Under the pieces are notes generated by a model. That model was not told where the DNA came from. It saw only the letters and a list, made by a program, of their open reading frames with translations, and did not search any database. Source: an uncultured Bacilli bacterium (GTDB lineage Bacteria; Bacillota_I; Bacilli_A; RF39; UBA660). From it: a DNA stretch of 11,014 nt. The position numbers were made by a program, and so were the translations under genes. The DNA lies in the NCBI GenBank assembly GCA_934098555.1, contig CAKOOQ010000028.1:1-11014 (forward strand), written 5' to 3'. Below are positions 1 through 6,554 of the stretch, in pieces; the stretch's first letter is position 1; every line of letters starts with the position of its first letter.

Positions 1-168
1 ATTTTTATTTCTTCGAAGAATATCTAGTCCATTTCTATCTACTAATGTTATTAAATAGTGAATCTTATTTACATGTACTCCATATTGTCTAGAAAGATTT
101 ATTGCACTTATACCGTTTTTTCTTTTAGTATATATTTCAATTCTATCTTCATATGTTAATTTTGACAT
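1..168 (-). CDS. Transposase orfA-type N-terminal fragment (IS3 family), partial
   Basis: The first 56 residues of a transposase-like protein are present; the gene continues beyond the left edge. It begins MSKLTYEDRIEIY and continues through NLSRQYGVHVNKIHYLI, the layout of the helix-turn-helix found at the N-terminus of IS3-family OrfA proteins, which bind the element ends: an R-x-E-I-Y helix, then S-x-x-Y-x-[IV] leading into a recognition helix. The ATG (complement of 166-168) is preceded on the minus strand by a GAGG ribosome-binding site eight bases away, inside the sequence just in from the element end, as expected. Whether the full gene is intact cannot be seen. A standalone HTH regulator is possible but much less likely given the terminal repeat next to it. 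Confidence 0.7.
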   Translation of the reverse strand, partial: MSKLTYEDRIEIYTKRKNGISAINLSRQYGVHVNKIHYLITLVDRNGLDILRRNKN

Positions 169-178
169 ATTAAAACCT

Positions 179-211
179 CGTTTCTATGTCCAAGAAACGG
201 GGTTCATATCA
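179..211. repeat. Putative IS terminal repeat with a hairpin
   Basis: The segment includes a 6-bp inverted repeat, CGTTTC at 179-184 and GAAACG at 194-199, with a 9-base loop, followed outward by GGGGTTCATATCA. Read on the minus strand it starts TGATATGAACCCCG at 211. It is the best candidate for the transposase-binding end. The hairpin lies immediately upstream of the transposase ribosome-binding site, where some IS elements use structure to block read-through transcription from flanking DNA; that role is inference. Confidence 0.5.
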
Positions 212-260
212 CCTAGTCACTTTTTTTTCGTTTTCATAAACTACTTTTAGGAGGAATTTT

Positions 261-1355
261 ATGGGAAAGTTAAAAGTGGTGGTTTATGCCATTTGTAAAA
301 ATGAAAGTGCCTTTGTTAACCGTTTTACCGATTCCATGAGTGAAGCTGATGAAATTATTGTTTTAGATACGGGGTCTTCTGATGATTCGGTTAAAAAGTT
401 AAAACAAAAGGGAGTAACGGTTTATGAGAAAAAGATAAACCCTTGGCGGTTTGATACGGCTCGCAATGAGTCTTTAGCTCTTGTGCCCGAAGATGCGGAT
501 ATTTGTGTTTGTGTGGATTTAGATGAAGTTTTCGAAACCGGCTGGCGGGATACCTTAGAAAAAAAATGGTTGGAAGAAAAGCCAACCCGAGTTCGTTATA
601 ACTATAATTGGAAATTAGATGAGAAGAAAAATCCTCGTGTCAGTTTTTGGATTGATAAAATTCATGCCCGGCATGGATATCATTGGATTCACCCTGTACA
701 TGAGGTTTTAACACCTTCTATAGAAGAAAAAATCATCGATGTTCCCATTACTTTAAATCATTATCCAGATAATAAAAAGAGTCGTTCGTCTTATTTGCCT
801 TTACTTGAAATAAGTGTTTTGGAAGACCCTACGGATGACCGTAATCTCCATTATTTAGGTAGAGAATACATGTACTATAAAAATTGGCCTAAATGTATTG
901 AAACACTTCATAAACATTTGAAATGTAAAAAAGCAACGTGGAAGGATGAGAGGTGTGCTTCCATGCGTTTTATGGCTCGAAGTTATGAAGCTTTAGGTTT
1001 TGAAGAAGAAGCTTTGTTATGGTATCAAAATGCTATTCATGAAGCTCCTTATTTAAGAGAAGGATATATTGAACTGGCCAGTTTTTATAATTTGCATAAT
1101 GATTATGAAAAAGCCTATGAAAACTTACAAAAAGCCTTAAATATCAAAGAAAAAAGCAAATCCTACATTAACGAAGAATTTGCTTGGAACGATTATTTTT
1201 ATGATCTTCTTTCCATTGCCGCTTTTTATACAGGACATTTCGAAGAAGCTGTTTCCTATTTAAAGGAAGCTATTAAGCTAAATCCAGAGAAGAAGCGTTA
1301 TCAAGAGAATTTGAATCTTGTTCTTCCTTATTCTCTTTTAAAATCGCGTGAATAA
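261..1355 (+). CDS. Family 2 glycosyltransferase with C-terminal TPR repeats
   Basis: A 364-residue cytoplasmic glycosyltransferase of the GT-A fold. Visible family 2 features are the opening strand with ICKNE (residues 11-15), the nucleotide-binding DTGSSDDS (36-43), the metal-binding DLDEVF (86-91, the DxD motif) and HPVHEVL (144-150), a motif seen in this subgroup. From about residue 195 the chain becomes helical with TPR-like units (A-x-x-Y-x-x-A-I and Y-x-x-A-x-x-x-L-x-K-A). This architecture resembles the SunS-like branch, some of which glycosylate peptides or proteins; donor and acceptor cannot be predicted here. The ATG has a strong AGGAGGA site at 249-255. The gene starts about 50 bases from the IS end, and its last 83 bases overlap the convergent sortase gene. 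No signal peptide or membrane segment is visible. Three arginines use the rare codon CGG. Confidence 0.85.
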   Translation: MGKLKVVVYAICKNESAFVNRFTDSMSEADEIIVLDTGSSDDSVKKLKQKGVTVYEKKINPWRFDTARNESLALVPEDADICVCVDLDEVFETGWRDTLEKKWLEEKPTRVRYNYNWKLDEKKNPRVSFWIDKIHARHGYHWIHPVHEVLTPSIEEKIIDVPITLNHYPDNKKSRSSYLPLLEISVLEDPTDDRNLHYLGREYMYYKNWPKCIETLHKHLKCKKATWKDERCASMRFMARSYEALGFEEEALLWYQNAIHEAPYLREGYIELASFYNLHNDYEKAYENLQKALNIKEKSKSYINEEFAWNDYFYDLLSIAAFYTGHFEEAVSYLKEAIKLNPEKKRYQENLNLVLPYSLLKSRE

Positions 1356-2877
1356 CTAAGCGTTCATTATCACCCGTACAAGTAGAAAGCGTAAGAAGTT
1401 TACTGTCTGTCGTGACGGGAGTATCAAAATTTTTGATACTTCTTTTTTTGGTCATATCAATATAGGCTTGTTTATCATCTTGGGTATCAAAACTTACCTT
1501 TAAATAATCATTCGTTTTAGATGTTGTATAAATAGAGTAGATTTTCCAGTTCATTGAGGCATACATGGTATCAAATGTAATGGTTAAATTTTCTTCATTG
1601 TTATACCAATTACCATTTAAAGTACGATGAAGCGTTCCAAACATAACCCCTGAATAGTACATATTATGGCCATATATAATGGTATTATCATTTAAAAACT
1701 TTTCAGAATTACGAAAATCCATATATATCCAGCCGTTTTTATCTTCTTCGTTGTAAAGATTATGAGTTAGGTAATATTTGTTATCGTTACTCATAACAAC
1801 AGGATAATCAATGTTTGTATTTTTAACCTTTAAGTAGCCTACGACATCTTTGTTAATACTTAAAAGGGCCGCGATATATTTGTTTTTTATAGCAAGACCT
1901 TCTGTTTTCTTATCATCAGGTAAGCTAACATCTTCCTCACTATTCATTTTTTCTTTCACATGTTCATTTATTTTGGCTACATCTTTCATGGCATAATAAT
2001 TGTCTATGGAAACATAACAAATCATTCCCCCGATAAACAAGACAATGATAACCCCACAAAGTTTTAAGGTATTTAAAATAATTTGCTTCATTAAATTATC
2101 TTTTAAATATTCTTTAGAATAATAAAGACCAATTTTATAATTTTTCTTTTTATATTTTTTATTCATTTGCTTTAAAAATAAATAGTCTTCTTCGAAAGTA
2201 ATGTTGTCGTGAAGTTCCAAATAAATATTTTTAAAATGATTTTCTTCTAAAGTATTTAAGATAAAATCAAGGATTGCTTTATCATATTTCATCAGAGCAA
2301 TTGTTTTTAAATAACGATTGATTTTTAAAAAGGTTAAAAAATCCTCTTTATCTTCATCTGTCAAATTATCGTAAATAGTTACTCTTTTGGTATAATAAAT
2401 TTTGGCATAATTTTTTAAATTATTTTTAGACATAAAAGGGGAGATGTAAAAGATTTCGTTTTTAGTTTGAACCTTGATATCTTTGCTATCCAGCATTTCT
2501 AAAAGGTACTCAGGAAGACTAAAACATTCTATTTCCTTTAAAGATTTCAGTTTTAATAATTTTTCACAGACTGTATAACTTAGATTTTCTTGCTTTTTAA
2601 TTTTTACTTTGTAAATCTTAATTTTAGTAAATAAAGGTAATAAAAATTGGGCCAAATCATTATTTTGAAAAGTAATGGTATCCATTTTATTCATTTCACA
2701 AAGCTCTTCTAAAAAAGGTGTGACTAATTTTTGATTTTCGGTAATATAATCTTCGGTAAAAACCAGTTCAGAGTCTGAGATAATATTTGTATTCATTAAA
2801 TCTTCTCTAATGGCCCCTTGTTTACGGTAAGAAAAATAAAGGGTGCTGTTTTGAATTAAAATAACAATCTTCTTCAA
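1273..2877 (-). CDS. Class B sortase with a large N-terminal cytoplasmic domain
   Basis: A membrane transpeptidase that cleaves a C-terminal sorting signal and joins the protein to the cell wall. The catalytic domain spans about residues 338-513, with His404 in YGHNM, Cys500 in TLSTC and Arg506 in NERLVIHA, the His-Cys-Arg triad of class B enzymes. A single membrane helix lies at about 267-290, so residues 1-265 should be cytoplasmic. SrtB proteins are usually near 240-250 residues; this one has 534. The extra domain (many Lys/Ile/Leu, alternating helix and strand) resembles nothing I know. The start is TTG (complement of 2875-2877) behind GGTGGTG; no ATG lies close by. The 27-residue tail after the catalytic domain overlaps the glycosyltransferase gene. 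The divergent neighbour at 3019 carries NPQTG, the signal type class B sortases recognise, and is the probable substrate. Confidence 0.9.
   Translation of the reverse strand: MKKIVILIQNSTLYFSYRKQGAIREDLMNTNIISDSELVFTEDYITENQKLVTPFLEELCEMNKMDTITFQNNDLAQFLLPLFTKIKIYKVKIKKQENLSYTVCEKLLKLKSLKEIECFSLPEYLLEMLDSKDIKVQTKNEIFYISPFMSKNNLKNYAKIYYTKRVTIYDNLTDEDKEDFLTFLKINRYLKTIALMKYDKAILDFILNTLEENHFKNIYLELHDNITFEEDYLFLKQMNKKYKKKNYKIGLYYSKEYLKDNLMKQIILNTLKLCGVIIVLFIGGMICYVSIDNYYAMKDVAKINEHVKEKMNSEEDVSLPDDKKTEGLAIKNKYIAALLSINKDVVGYLKVKNTNIDYPVVMSNDNKYYLTHNLYNEEDKNGWIYMDFRNSEKFLNDNTIIYGHNMYYSGVMFGTLHRTLNGNWYNNEENLTITFDTMYASMNWKIYSIYTTSKTNDYLKVSFDTQDDKQAYIDMTKKRSIKNFDTPVTTDSKLLTLSTCTGDNERLVIHAILKENKEEQDSNSLDNASSLDLA
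1418..1449 (+). terminator. Probable intrinsic terminator for the glycosyltransferase, inside the sortase coding region
   Basis: AGTATCAAAA (1420-1429) and TTTTGATACT (1431-1440) form a near-continuous inverted repeat, followed on the plus strand by TCTTTTTTT (1441-1449). It lies 65 bases past the glycosyltransferase stop and is antisense to sortase codons 477-487. The stem is AT-rich, so efficiency may be modest. No other terminator candidate for this gene is visible nearby. Confidence 0.5.
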
Positions 2878-2921
2878 TTTTTACACCACCGTTTCTATTC
2901 TTTATTATCATACCATATTTT

Positions 2922-2938
2922 TTGTAAATTATTGTAAA
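2922..2938. promoter_or_regulatory. Tandem TTGTAAA repeats between divergent sortase and surface-protein genes
   Basis: TTGTAAA occurs at 2922-2928 and again at 2932-2938, exactly 10 bases apart; on the minus strand this is TTTACA-N4-TTTACA. Direct hexamers at one helical turn are the usual binding layout for OmpR/PhoP-type response regulators. The site lies in the 141-base gap between the two divergent genes, which also holds a minus-strand TATGAT (2907-2912) that may serve the sortase, though without a well-spaced -35. The AT-rich setting makes chance similarity possible. Confidence 0.3.
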
Positions 2939-2972
2939 AAAAAGTAAAATATATAGAAATATTGTATTTTTA

Positions 2973-2981
2973 TGTTATAAT
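2973..2981 (+). promoter_or_regulatory. Extended -10 promoter of the surface-protein gene
   Basis: TGTTATAAT is a perfect extended -10 element (TG, one base, TATAAT). No good -35 is found 16-18 bases upstream, which fits an extended -10 promoter. Transcription would start near 2988, giving a leader of about 30 bases that includes the AAGAGG site at 3003-3008. Confidence 0.6.
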
Positions 2982-3018
2982 AAAACCATAATAAAAAAAG
3001 AAAAGAGGTTTATATTTT

Positions 3019-3684
3019 ATGAAGAAAAAAGGATTTATTTTATCTGTATTTTTTGCTTTTTGTGCATTTGCTTTAACATTAAATGTTAGTGCTATAAGTG
3101 GTTCTATCTTTGGAGCGACAGACGCTACTCTTAATACGACAACCGAAAATGATAAAACAATTTCTATTACTAACAAAGGTGCTAATTCTGAAGTTTACAT
3201 TGGTGTTAATGCGACAACGGCTATTCCAAACGATACTATCCTTACAGCTACTGTTAAGATGGGTAATTCAAGCTATACTTATACTAAATGTGGCAAAGTC
3301 GGCTCATCATGGAAAATTGATTGTACCAAAGGCGCTAATGACACAGTAATCATGACATTGACAGCTACCGTTGATATTCCTGCTGGTGACAGATCTAGTG
3401 CTGGAAAAATTGTTTTAGATGGCTCAACAGCTTCTACAGATCCTTGTACTATTTCTATTGCTATGAAGGATGCTACAGAATCTCCAAAATGTCAAATCAA
3501 AGATAATAAGTATTATTGTGCAAATGGAACAGAATGTACAGAAAATGAATATAAGTCACAATGTGAAACAACAGAAAATCCTCAAACAGGTTCTTTCTTA
3601 CCATATGCAGTTATTGCAGGTGGTCTTGTTGTTGCTATTGGCTTATACATGATGACAAAGAAAAATAAAATTTATCATATTTAA
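3019..3684 (+). CDS. Secreted cysteine-rich surface protein with NPQTG sorting signal
   Basis: A 221-residue wall-anchored protein. Residues 1-25 are a signal peptide (KKK, hydrophobic core, likely cleavage after NVSA). Residues 26-150 are rich in Thr, Ser, Val and Ile in alternating patterns, suggesting a beta-sandwich, perhaps cohesin- or Ig-like. Residues 158-182 hold four cysteines spaced C-x8-C-x5-C-x8-C; three more lie at 91, 102 and 143, so the mature domain has seven. The C-terminus is a complete sorting signal: NPQTG (187-191), a hydrophobic stretch (194-212) and a KKNK tail. NPQTG is closer to the SrtB motif (NPQTN in Staphylococcus aureus) than to LPXTG, and a class B sortase is transcribed divergently next door. 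SrtB in other species anchors haem-uptake proteins, but no NEAT domain is seen, so the function is unknown. AAGAGG precedes the ATG by 10 bases. Confidence 0.85.
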   Translation: MKKKGFILSVFFAFCAFALTLNVSAISGSIFGATDATLNTTTENDKTISITNKGANSEVYIGVNATTAIPNDTILTATVKMGNSSYTYTKCGKVGSSWKIDCTKGANDTVIMTLTATVDIPAGDRSSAGKIVLDGSTASTDPCTISIAMKDATESPKCQIKDNKYYCANGTECTENEYKSQCETTENPQTGSFLPYAVIAGGLVVAIGLYMMTKKNKIYHI

Positions 3685-3686
3685 TA

Positions 3687-3717
3687 AAAGACTGGTTTAG
3701 AAAGACCAGTTTTTTTC
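3687..3717 (+). terminator. Intrinsic terminator of the surface-protein gene
   Basis: ACTGGT (3691-3696) pairs with ACCAGT (3705-3710) around an 8-base loop, with further A/T pairing outside, followed by a run of T. It begins directly after the stop codon. Confidence 0.85.
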
Positions 3718-3746
3718 TTGAACTCATATAAAAAAACGTGTATACT
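3718..3746 (+). promoter_or_regulatory. Promoter of cdsA-rseP
   Basis: TTGAAC at 3718-3723 and TATACT at 3741-3746 are separated by exactly 17 bases. The -35 abuts the preceding terminator. The predicted start near 3753 leaves a leader of only about 17 bases before the cdsA ATG. Confidence 0.7.
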
Positions 3747-3769
3747 TTAGGAAGAAAGATGTTGATAAT

Positions 3770-4567
3770 ATGCTTAAAAGAATTTTGAGTGGAATACTTT
3801 TATTTGTTATTCTTATTCCTATTGTTGTCAGTGATGGTAAACCTTTCCTTATTATGATTGGGGTTTTATCTTTATTGGCTTTAAAGGAAATCTTCGATTT
3901 AAGAAAAAGTCATAATAAATATCCGAGCGGTATTGAATTTATAGCCATGATTAGTATGTTCTTACTTATATTTTATGAATATGAAGTACATGGTGAAACC
4001 AATGGCGTTAGCAGCATTCTTTTATCCTTAATGTCAGTAGTTTTTTTATTTCCCACAATGCTTACTTATAAAGATATACGTTACGAAACTAAGGATGCTT
4101 TTTATTTGATGGGAGTTATCCTTTTCTTAAGTACGGCTTTTCATGAAGTTATCTTACTTCGAGGAGAAAATGTTTGGCTTTTGGTTTATCTTTTATTAAT
4201 TTCTACATTTACCGATATCTTTGCTTATCTTATTGGAAAAAAATTTGGTAAGAAAAAGATTTTTCCTCATATCAGTCCGAATAAAACGTATGCCGGTTGT
4301 CTTGGGGGACTAATTTTTGGTACGATTTTTCCTACTATCTTTTATTATTTTATGATTTCCCAAAGTAGTCTTTTCTTAACGATAGGCATGAGTTTTGTTT
4401 TATCTATTACAACTATTTTAGGAGATTTATTATTTAGTAAAATTAAAAGAGAAAATGAGATTAAAGACTATTCCGATTTAATTCCAGGTCATGGGGGTAT
4501 TTTAGATCGTTTTGATAGTTTTATATTTGTGGTACTTTTTTATACGATTATAAATAGGTTTATATAG
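3770..4567 (+). CDS. cdsA: Phosphatidate cytidylyltransferase (CDP-diglyceride synthase)
   Basis: An integral membrane enzyme that makes CDP-diacylglycerol from phosphatidic acid and CTP, the branch point to phosphatidylglycerol and cardiolipin. The 265-residue length is normal. The family signature is near the C-terminus: SKIKRENEIKD from residue 223, then PGHGG (239-243) and DRFD (246-249). Upstream, TDIFAYLIGKKFGKKK (148-163) and SPNKTYAG (169-176) match conserved family blocks. Several hydrophobic helices fill the rest. The Shine-Dalgarno sequence is weak (GAAAGATG at 3754-3761), in keeping with the very short leader. The gene heads a two-gene operon with rseP, 13 bases downstream. In many Firmicutes dxr lies between these genes; it does not here. 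Confidence 0.95.
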   Translation: MLKRILSGILLFVILIPIVVSDGKPFLIMIGVLSLLALKEIFDLRKSHNKYPSGIEFIAMISMFLLIFYEYEVHGETNGVSSILLSLMSVVFLFPTMLTYKDIRYETKDAFYLMGVILFLSTAFHEVILLRGENVWLLVYLLLISTFTDIFAYLIGKKFGKKKIFPHISPNKTYAGCLGGLIFGTIFPTIFYYFMISQSSLFLTIGMSFVLSITTILGDLLFSKIKRENEIKDYSDLIPGHGGILDRFDSFIFVVLFYTIINRFI

Positions 4568-4580
4568 AAAGAGGATTGTT

Positions 4581-5630
4581 ATGTGGATATTTAGTTTAAT
4601 TATTTTTATTTTAGTCTTAGGACTCATTATTTTAGTTCATGAGTTTGGCCATTTTATTTGTGCCAAAAAATCAGGCGTTCATATTTATGAATTTTCTATT
4701 GGGATGGGACCTTTAATTTTCACTCATAAAGGCAAAGATGGAATTGATTATAATATAAGAGCTTTACCTATTGGTGGTTTTGTCCAAATGGCTGGTGAAG
4801 TCTACGAAGATGATGGTAAAATACCTAAAGAAAAATTTATGTGTAATCGTCCTTGGTATCAAAGACTCATGATTTTAGTGGCGGGTGTTTTTAATAACTT
4901 TGTTTTAGCCATTGTTCTTTTATTTATCCTAGCTATTATTTGGGGACCAACCAGTAGTACTCCTAAAGTACTAAATGTTCAAAAAGATTCAGCAGCATCT
5001 ATTTCTGGAATGCAAAGTGGTGATATCATTACAGCCATTAATGGTCATGAGTTTACTTCTTGGGATGTCGGGCAAATTTATTTATATTATAAAAATAATG
5101 ATAATGTGTATACTTTTGATGTCACACACGAGAATGGTGAAAAAGAAACTCTTACTTTAGTTCCGAAAATAAGTAAAGATGAAAAGGGTAATGAGACGAA
5201 AACTTTTGGAATTCAAATTGATAACCGTAGAGAAAAAAATTTCATCGAATGTGTAAAGTTTACTTTCCAAAAATTTATAGATGTTATGAAATCTATGGCT
5301 ATTACGGTATGGGGACTTTTAACGGGTCAAGTATCGGCTTCTAATTTATCTGGTCCTGTTGGTATTTACAAAGTCGTTGATCAAAGTGTTAAATATGGTT
5401 TTCAACAACTTATTTATATCACTGCTTTTTTATCCATTAACGTTGGCTTTATTAATATTTTGCCTTTTCCAGCATTTGATGGTGGTCATGTTTTCTTTAT
5501 GATTTTAGAAAAACTTAAAGGAAGTAAATTAAATGCTAAATTTGAAAATACATGTAATATGATAGGTTTTGCTCTTTTAATGTTACTGATGCTTTATATT
5601 ACGGTTCAAGATATTATTAAATTCTTTTAA
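4581..5630 (+). CDS. rseP: Site-2 zinc metalloprotease, RseP/RasP family
   Basis: An intramembrane protease that cleaves membrane-spanning substrates such as anti-sigma factors and remnant signal peptides after a first cut outside. The 349-residue protein has the zinc motif HEFGH (residues 20-24) in the first membrane helix, the post-helix GMGP and PIGGFVQM blocks, a PDZ domain at about 125-210 (SGMQSGDII within it), LSGPVGI (256-262), and the second zinc-ligand region NILPFPAFDGGH (292-303) with Asp300. The order and spacing are typical of an active family member. AAGAGGAT at 4569-4576 is the ribosome-binding site. Co-transcription with cdsA is conserved in Bacilli. No anti-sigma factor is encoded nearby, so the substrate here is unknown. 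Confidence 0.95.
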   Translation: MWIFSLIIFILVLGLIILVHEFGHFICAKKSGVHIYEFSIGMGPLIFTHKGKDGIDYNIRALPIGGFVQMAGEVYEDDGKIPKEKFMCNRPWYQRLMILVAGVFNNFVLAIVLLFILAIIWGPTSSTPKVLNVQKDSAASISGMQSGDIITAINGHEFTSWDVGQIYLYYKNNDNVYTFDVTHENGEKETLTLVPKISKDEKGNETKTFGIQIDNRREKNFIECVKFTFQKFIDVMKSMAITVWGLLTGQVSASNLSGPVGIYKVVDQSVKYGFQQLIYITAFLSINVGFINILPFPAFDGGHVFFMILEKLKGSKLNAKFENTCNMIGFALLMLLMLYITVQDIIKFF

Positions 5631-5637
5631 ATTTTAT

Positions 5638-5672
5638 AAACATAAAAGATACTGTTTCTTTTGTGTTTTTTT
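5638..5672 (+). terminator. Intrinsic terminator of cdsA-rseP
   Basis: AAACATAAAAGA (5638-5649) pairs with TCTTTTGTGTTT (5657-5668), one G-U pair included, around a 7-base loop, and runs into a T tract ending at 5672. It starts seven bases after the rseP stop. Confidence 0.8.
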
Positions 5673-5673
5673 A

Positions 5674-5682
5674 TGATAAAAT
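5674..5682 (+). promoter_or_regulatory. Extended -10 promoter for the 5714 gene
   Basis: TGATAAAAT gives TG, one base and TAAAAT, five of six matches to the -10 consensus, just after the terminator. No clear -35 is seen. Transcription would start near 5689, which supports translation from 5714 rather than from an ATG at 5663. Confidence 0.45.
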
Positions 5683-5713
5683 AAGCTTTAATAAAGAAAG
5701 GAAAGATGTTATT

Positions 5714-6541
5714 ATGACAATAGATGAGGTTAGAAAATTTTATGATCTCGATGAGAAAAAATATTTCATCGCGGGTAATAAAGAATTACTTTCCTGGATA
5801 AAAGAAAATTTAAAACAAGATTATGCCTTATTTTTAAGTACTCAAGATATGCAAGACTTTGTTGATAATCTTACGTATTGGTATAACCTTAAATACCCGG
5901 ATAGAGAAATGGCTTTTTACGAAGGGACGAAAGACGAGGACTTTAAGAATGTGAAACCTCTATCTCAAGCGATGGATTTTAACCAATTACGTTATCATTT
6001 ATCAAAGCAAAATCTCTTTATTCTCGATGCTTTGTACCGTTCTTCTTGCTTAGGAGTCAGAAATGTCTATGATAAAAATAACCAGGTAATTGGGACGAAA
6101 AAGGTAGTTTGTTTACAAATAGATAAGAAAGAAGAACTTTCTTATTTTGAACCCCATAGCTTTTTAATCACAGCTGATTGTGATACGGGTAAAGTATGCG
6201 ATATGGCCTTTTTAAAAGAGAATATTAAAGATAAAGATATTACCCTTGATGAGCTGCTTTTAATTTTAGAAAGAGATTATAGTGAACAATTATCTTTTCC
6301 CGATGTCAAAAAATGTGTGTACAACCATTCTTGTGATGTGACATTAAGAAATTATCTTTTGCAACTAGTAGCTTTAAAACTTTTGTATTCTTTAAATACC
6401 ACACCTGAAAGAGGTTATGAAAGAGCCCAAAGATTTTTAAAAGAAATGAATAAAAAATTACATCTCCAATTAAAGATGCCAAAATTTGAGAAATCTCTTT
6501 TGGAATCCGAGGTTTTAACAAGAAAAAAGATTCGCTTTTAA
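5714..6541 (+). CDS. Conserved-looking cytoplasmic protein of unknown function
   Basis: I do not recognise this 275-residue protein. It begins MTIDEVRKFYDLDEKKY and has no signal peptide or membrane helix. Composition is mixed alpha/beta with charged helices; a FVDNLTYWYNLKYPDREM stretch near residues 50-67 looks motif-like, and the C-terminal third (from about 195) is mostly helical and basic. Six cysteines are scattered without a clear metal-binding CxxC pair. The ATG at 5714 is chosen because AAAGGAAAG (5697-5705) precedes it at good spacing. An in-frame ATG at 5663 lies inside the terminator of the preceding operon, before the likely transcription start, and has no ribosome-binding site. 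The gene appears monocistronic, with its own promoter and terminator, so neighbours give no functional hint. Confidence 0.75.
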   Translation: MTIDEVRKFYDLDEKKYFIAGNKELLSWIKENLKQDYALFLSTQDMQDFVDNLTYWYNLKYPDREMAFYEGTKDEDFKNVKPLSQAMDFNQLRYHLSKQNLFILDALYRSSCLGVRNVYDKNNQVIGTKKVVCLQIDKKEELSYFEPHSFLITADCDTGKVCDMAFLKENIKDKDITLDELLLILERDYSEQLSFPDVKKCVYNHSCDVTLRNYLLQLVALKLLYSLNTTPERGYERAQRFLKEMNKKLHLQLKMPKFEKSLLESEVLTRKKIRF

Positions 6542-6554
6542 ACGAATTTTTTTT
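6523..6554. terminator. Bidirectional terminator between convergent genes
   Basis: ATTCG (6530-6534) and CGAAT (6543-6547) form a short stem around the stop codon of the 5714 gene. T8 follows on the plus strand; on the minus strand the stem is followed by CTTTTTTCTT. One hairpin can therefore end both the 5714 gene and the acetyltransferase gene, whose stop lies at 6553-6555. Confidence 0.75.

Larger units (their letters stand above)
1..211 (-). mobile_element. End of an IS3-like insertion sequence, cut by the window edge
   Basis: This is one terminal segment of an insertion sequence whose remainder lies left of position 1. Seen directly: a truncated transposase gene reading leftward (1-168), and upstream of it a GC-richer end sequence which on the minus strand reads TGATATGAACCCCG onward from 211. 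A TG start, an ACCCC block and a nearby TTGGACA are the kind of terminus seen in IS3/IS150-type elements of Firmicutes; that match is from memory and not from a search. The exact outer base is uncertain because the other end and the target duplication are not visible. Confidence 0.65.

Noticed and set aside
391..585. Antisense open frame within the glycosyltransferase gene
   Set aside because: No ribosome-binding site or recognisable protein features; it is complementary to a well-supported coding region.
3019..3684. Haem-binding Isd-type substrate for the class B sortase
   Set aside because: No NEAT-domain motif (such as the SxxxxY helix or the YxxxY strand pair) is visible and no haem transport genes are nearby.
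5663..5713. In-frame upstream ATG that would add 17 residues to the 5714 protein
   Set aside because: It lies inside the rseP terminator stem, before the likely promoter, and has no ribosome-binding site; the ATG at 5714 has a good one.
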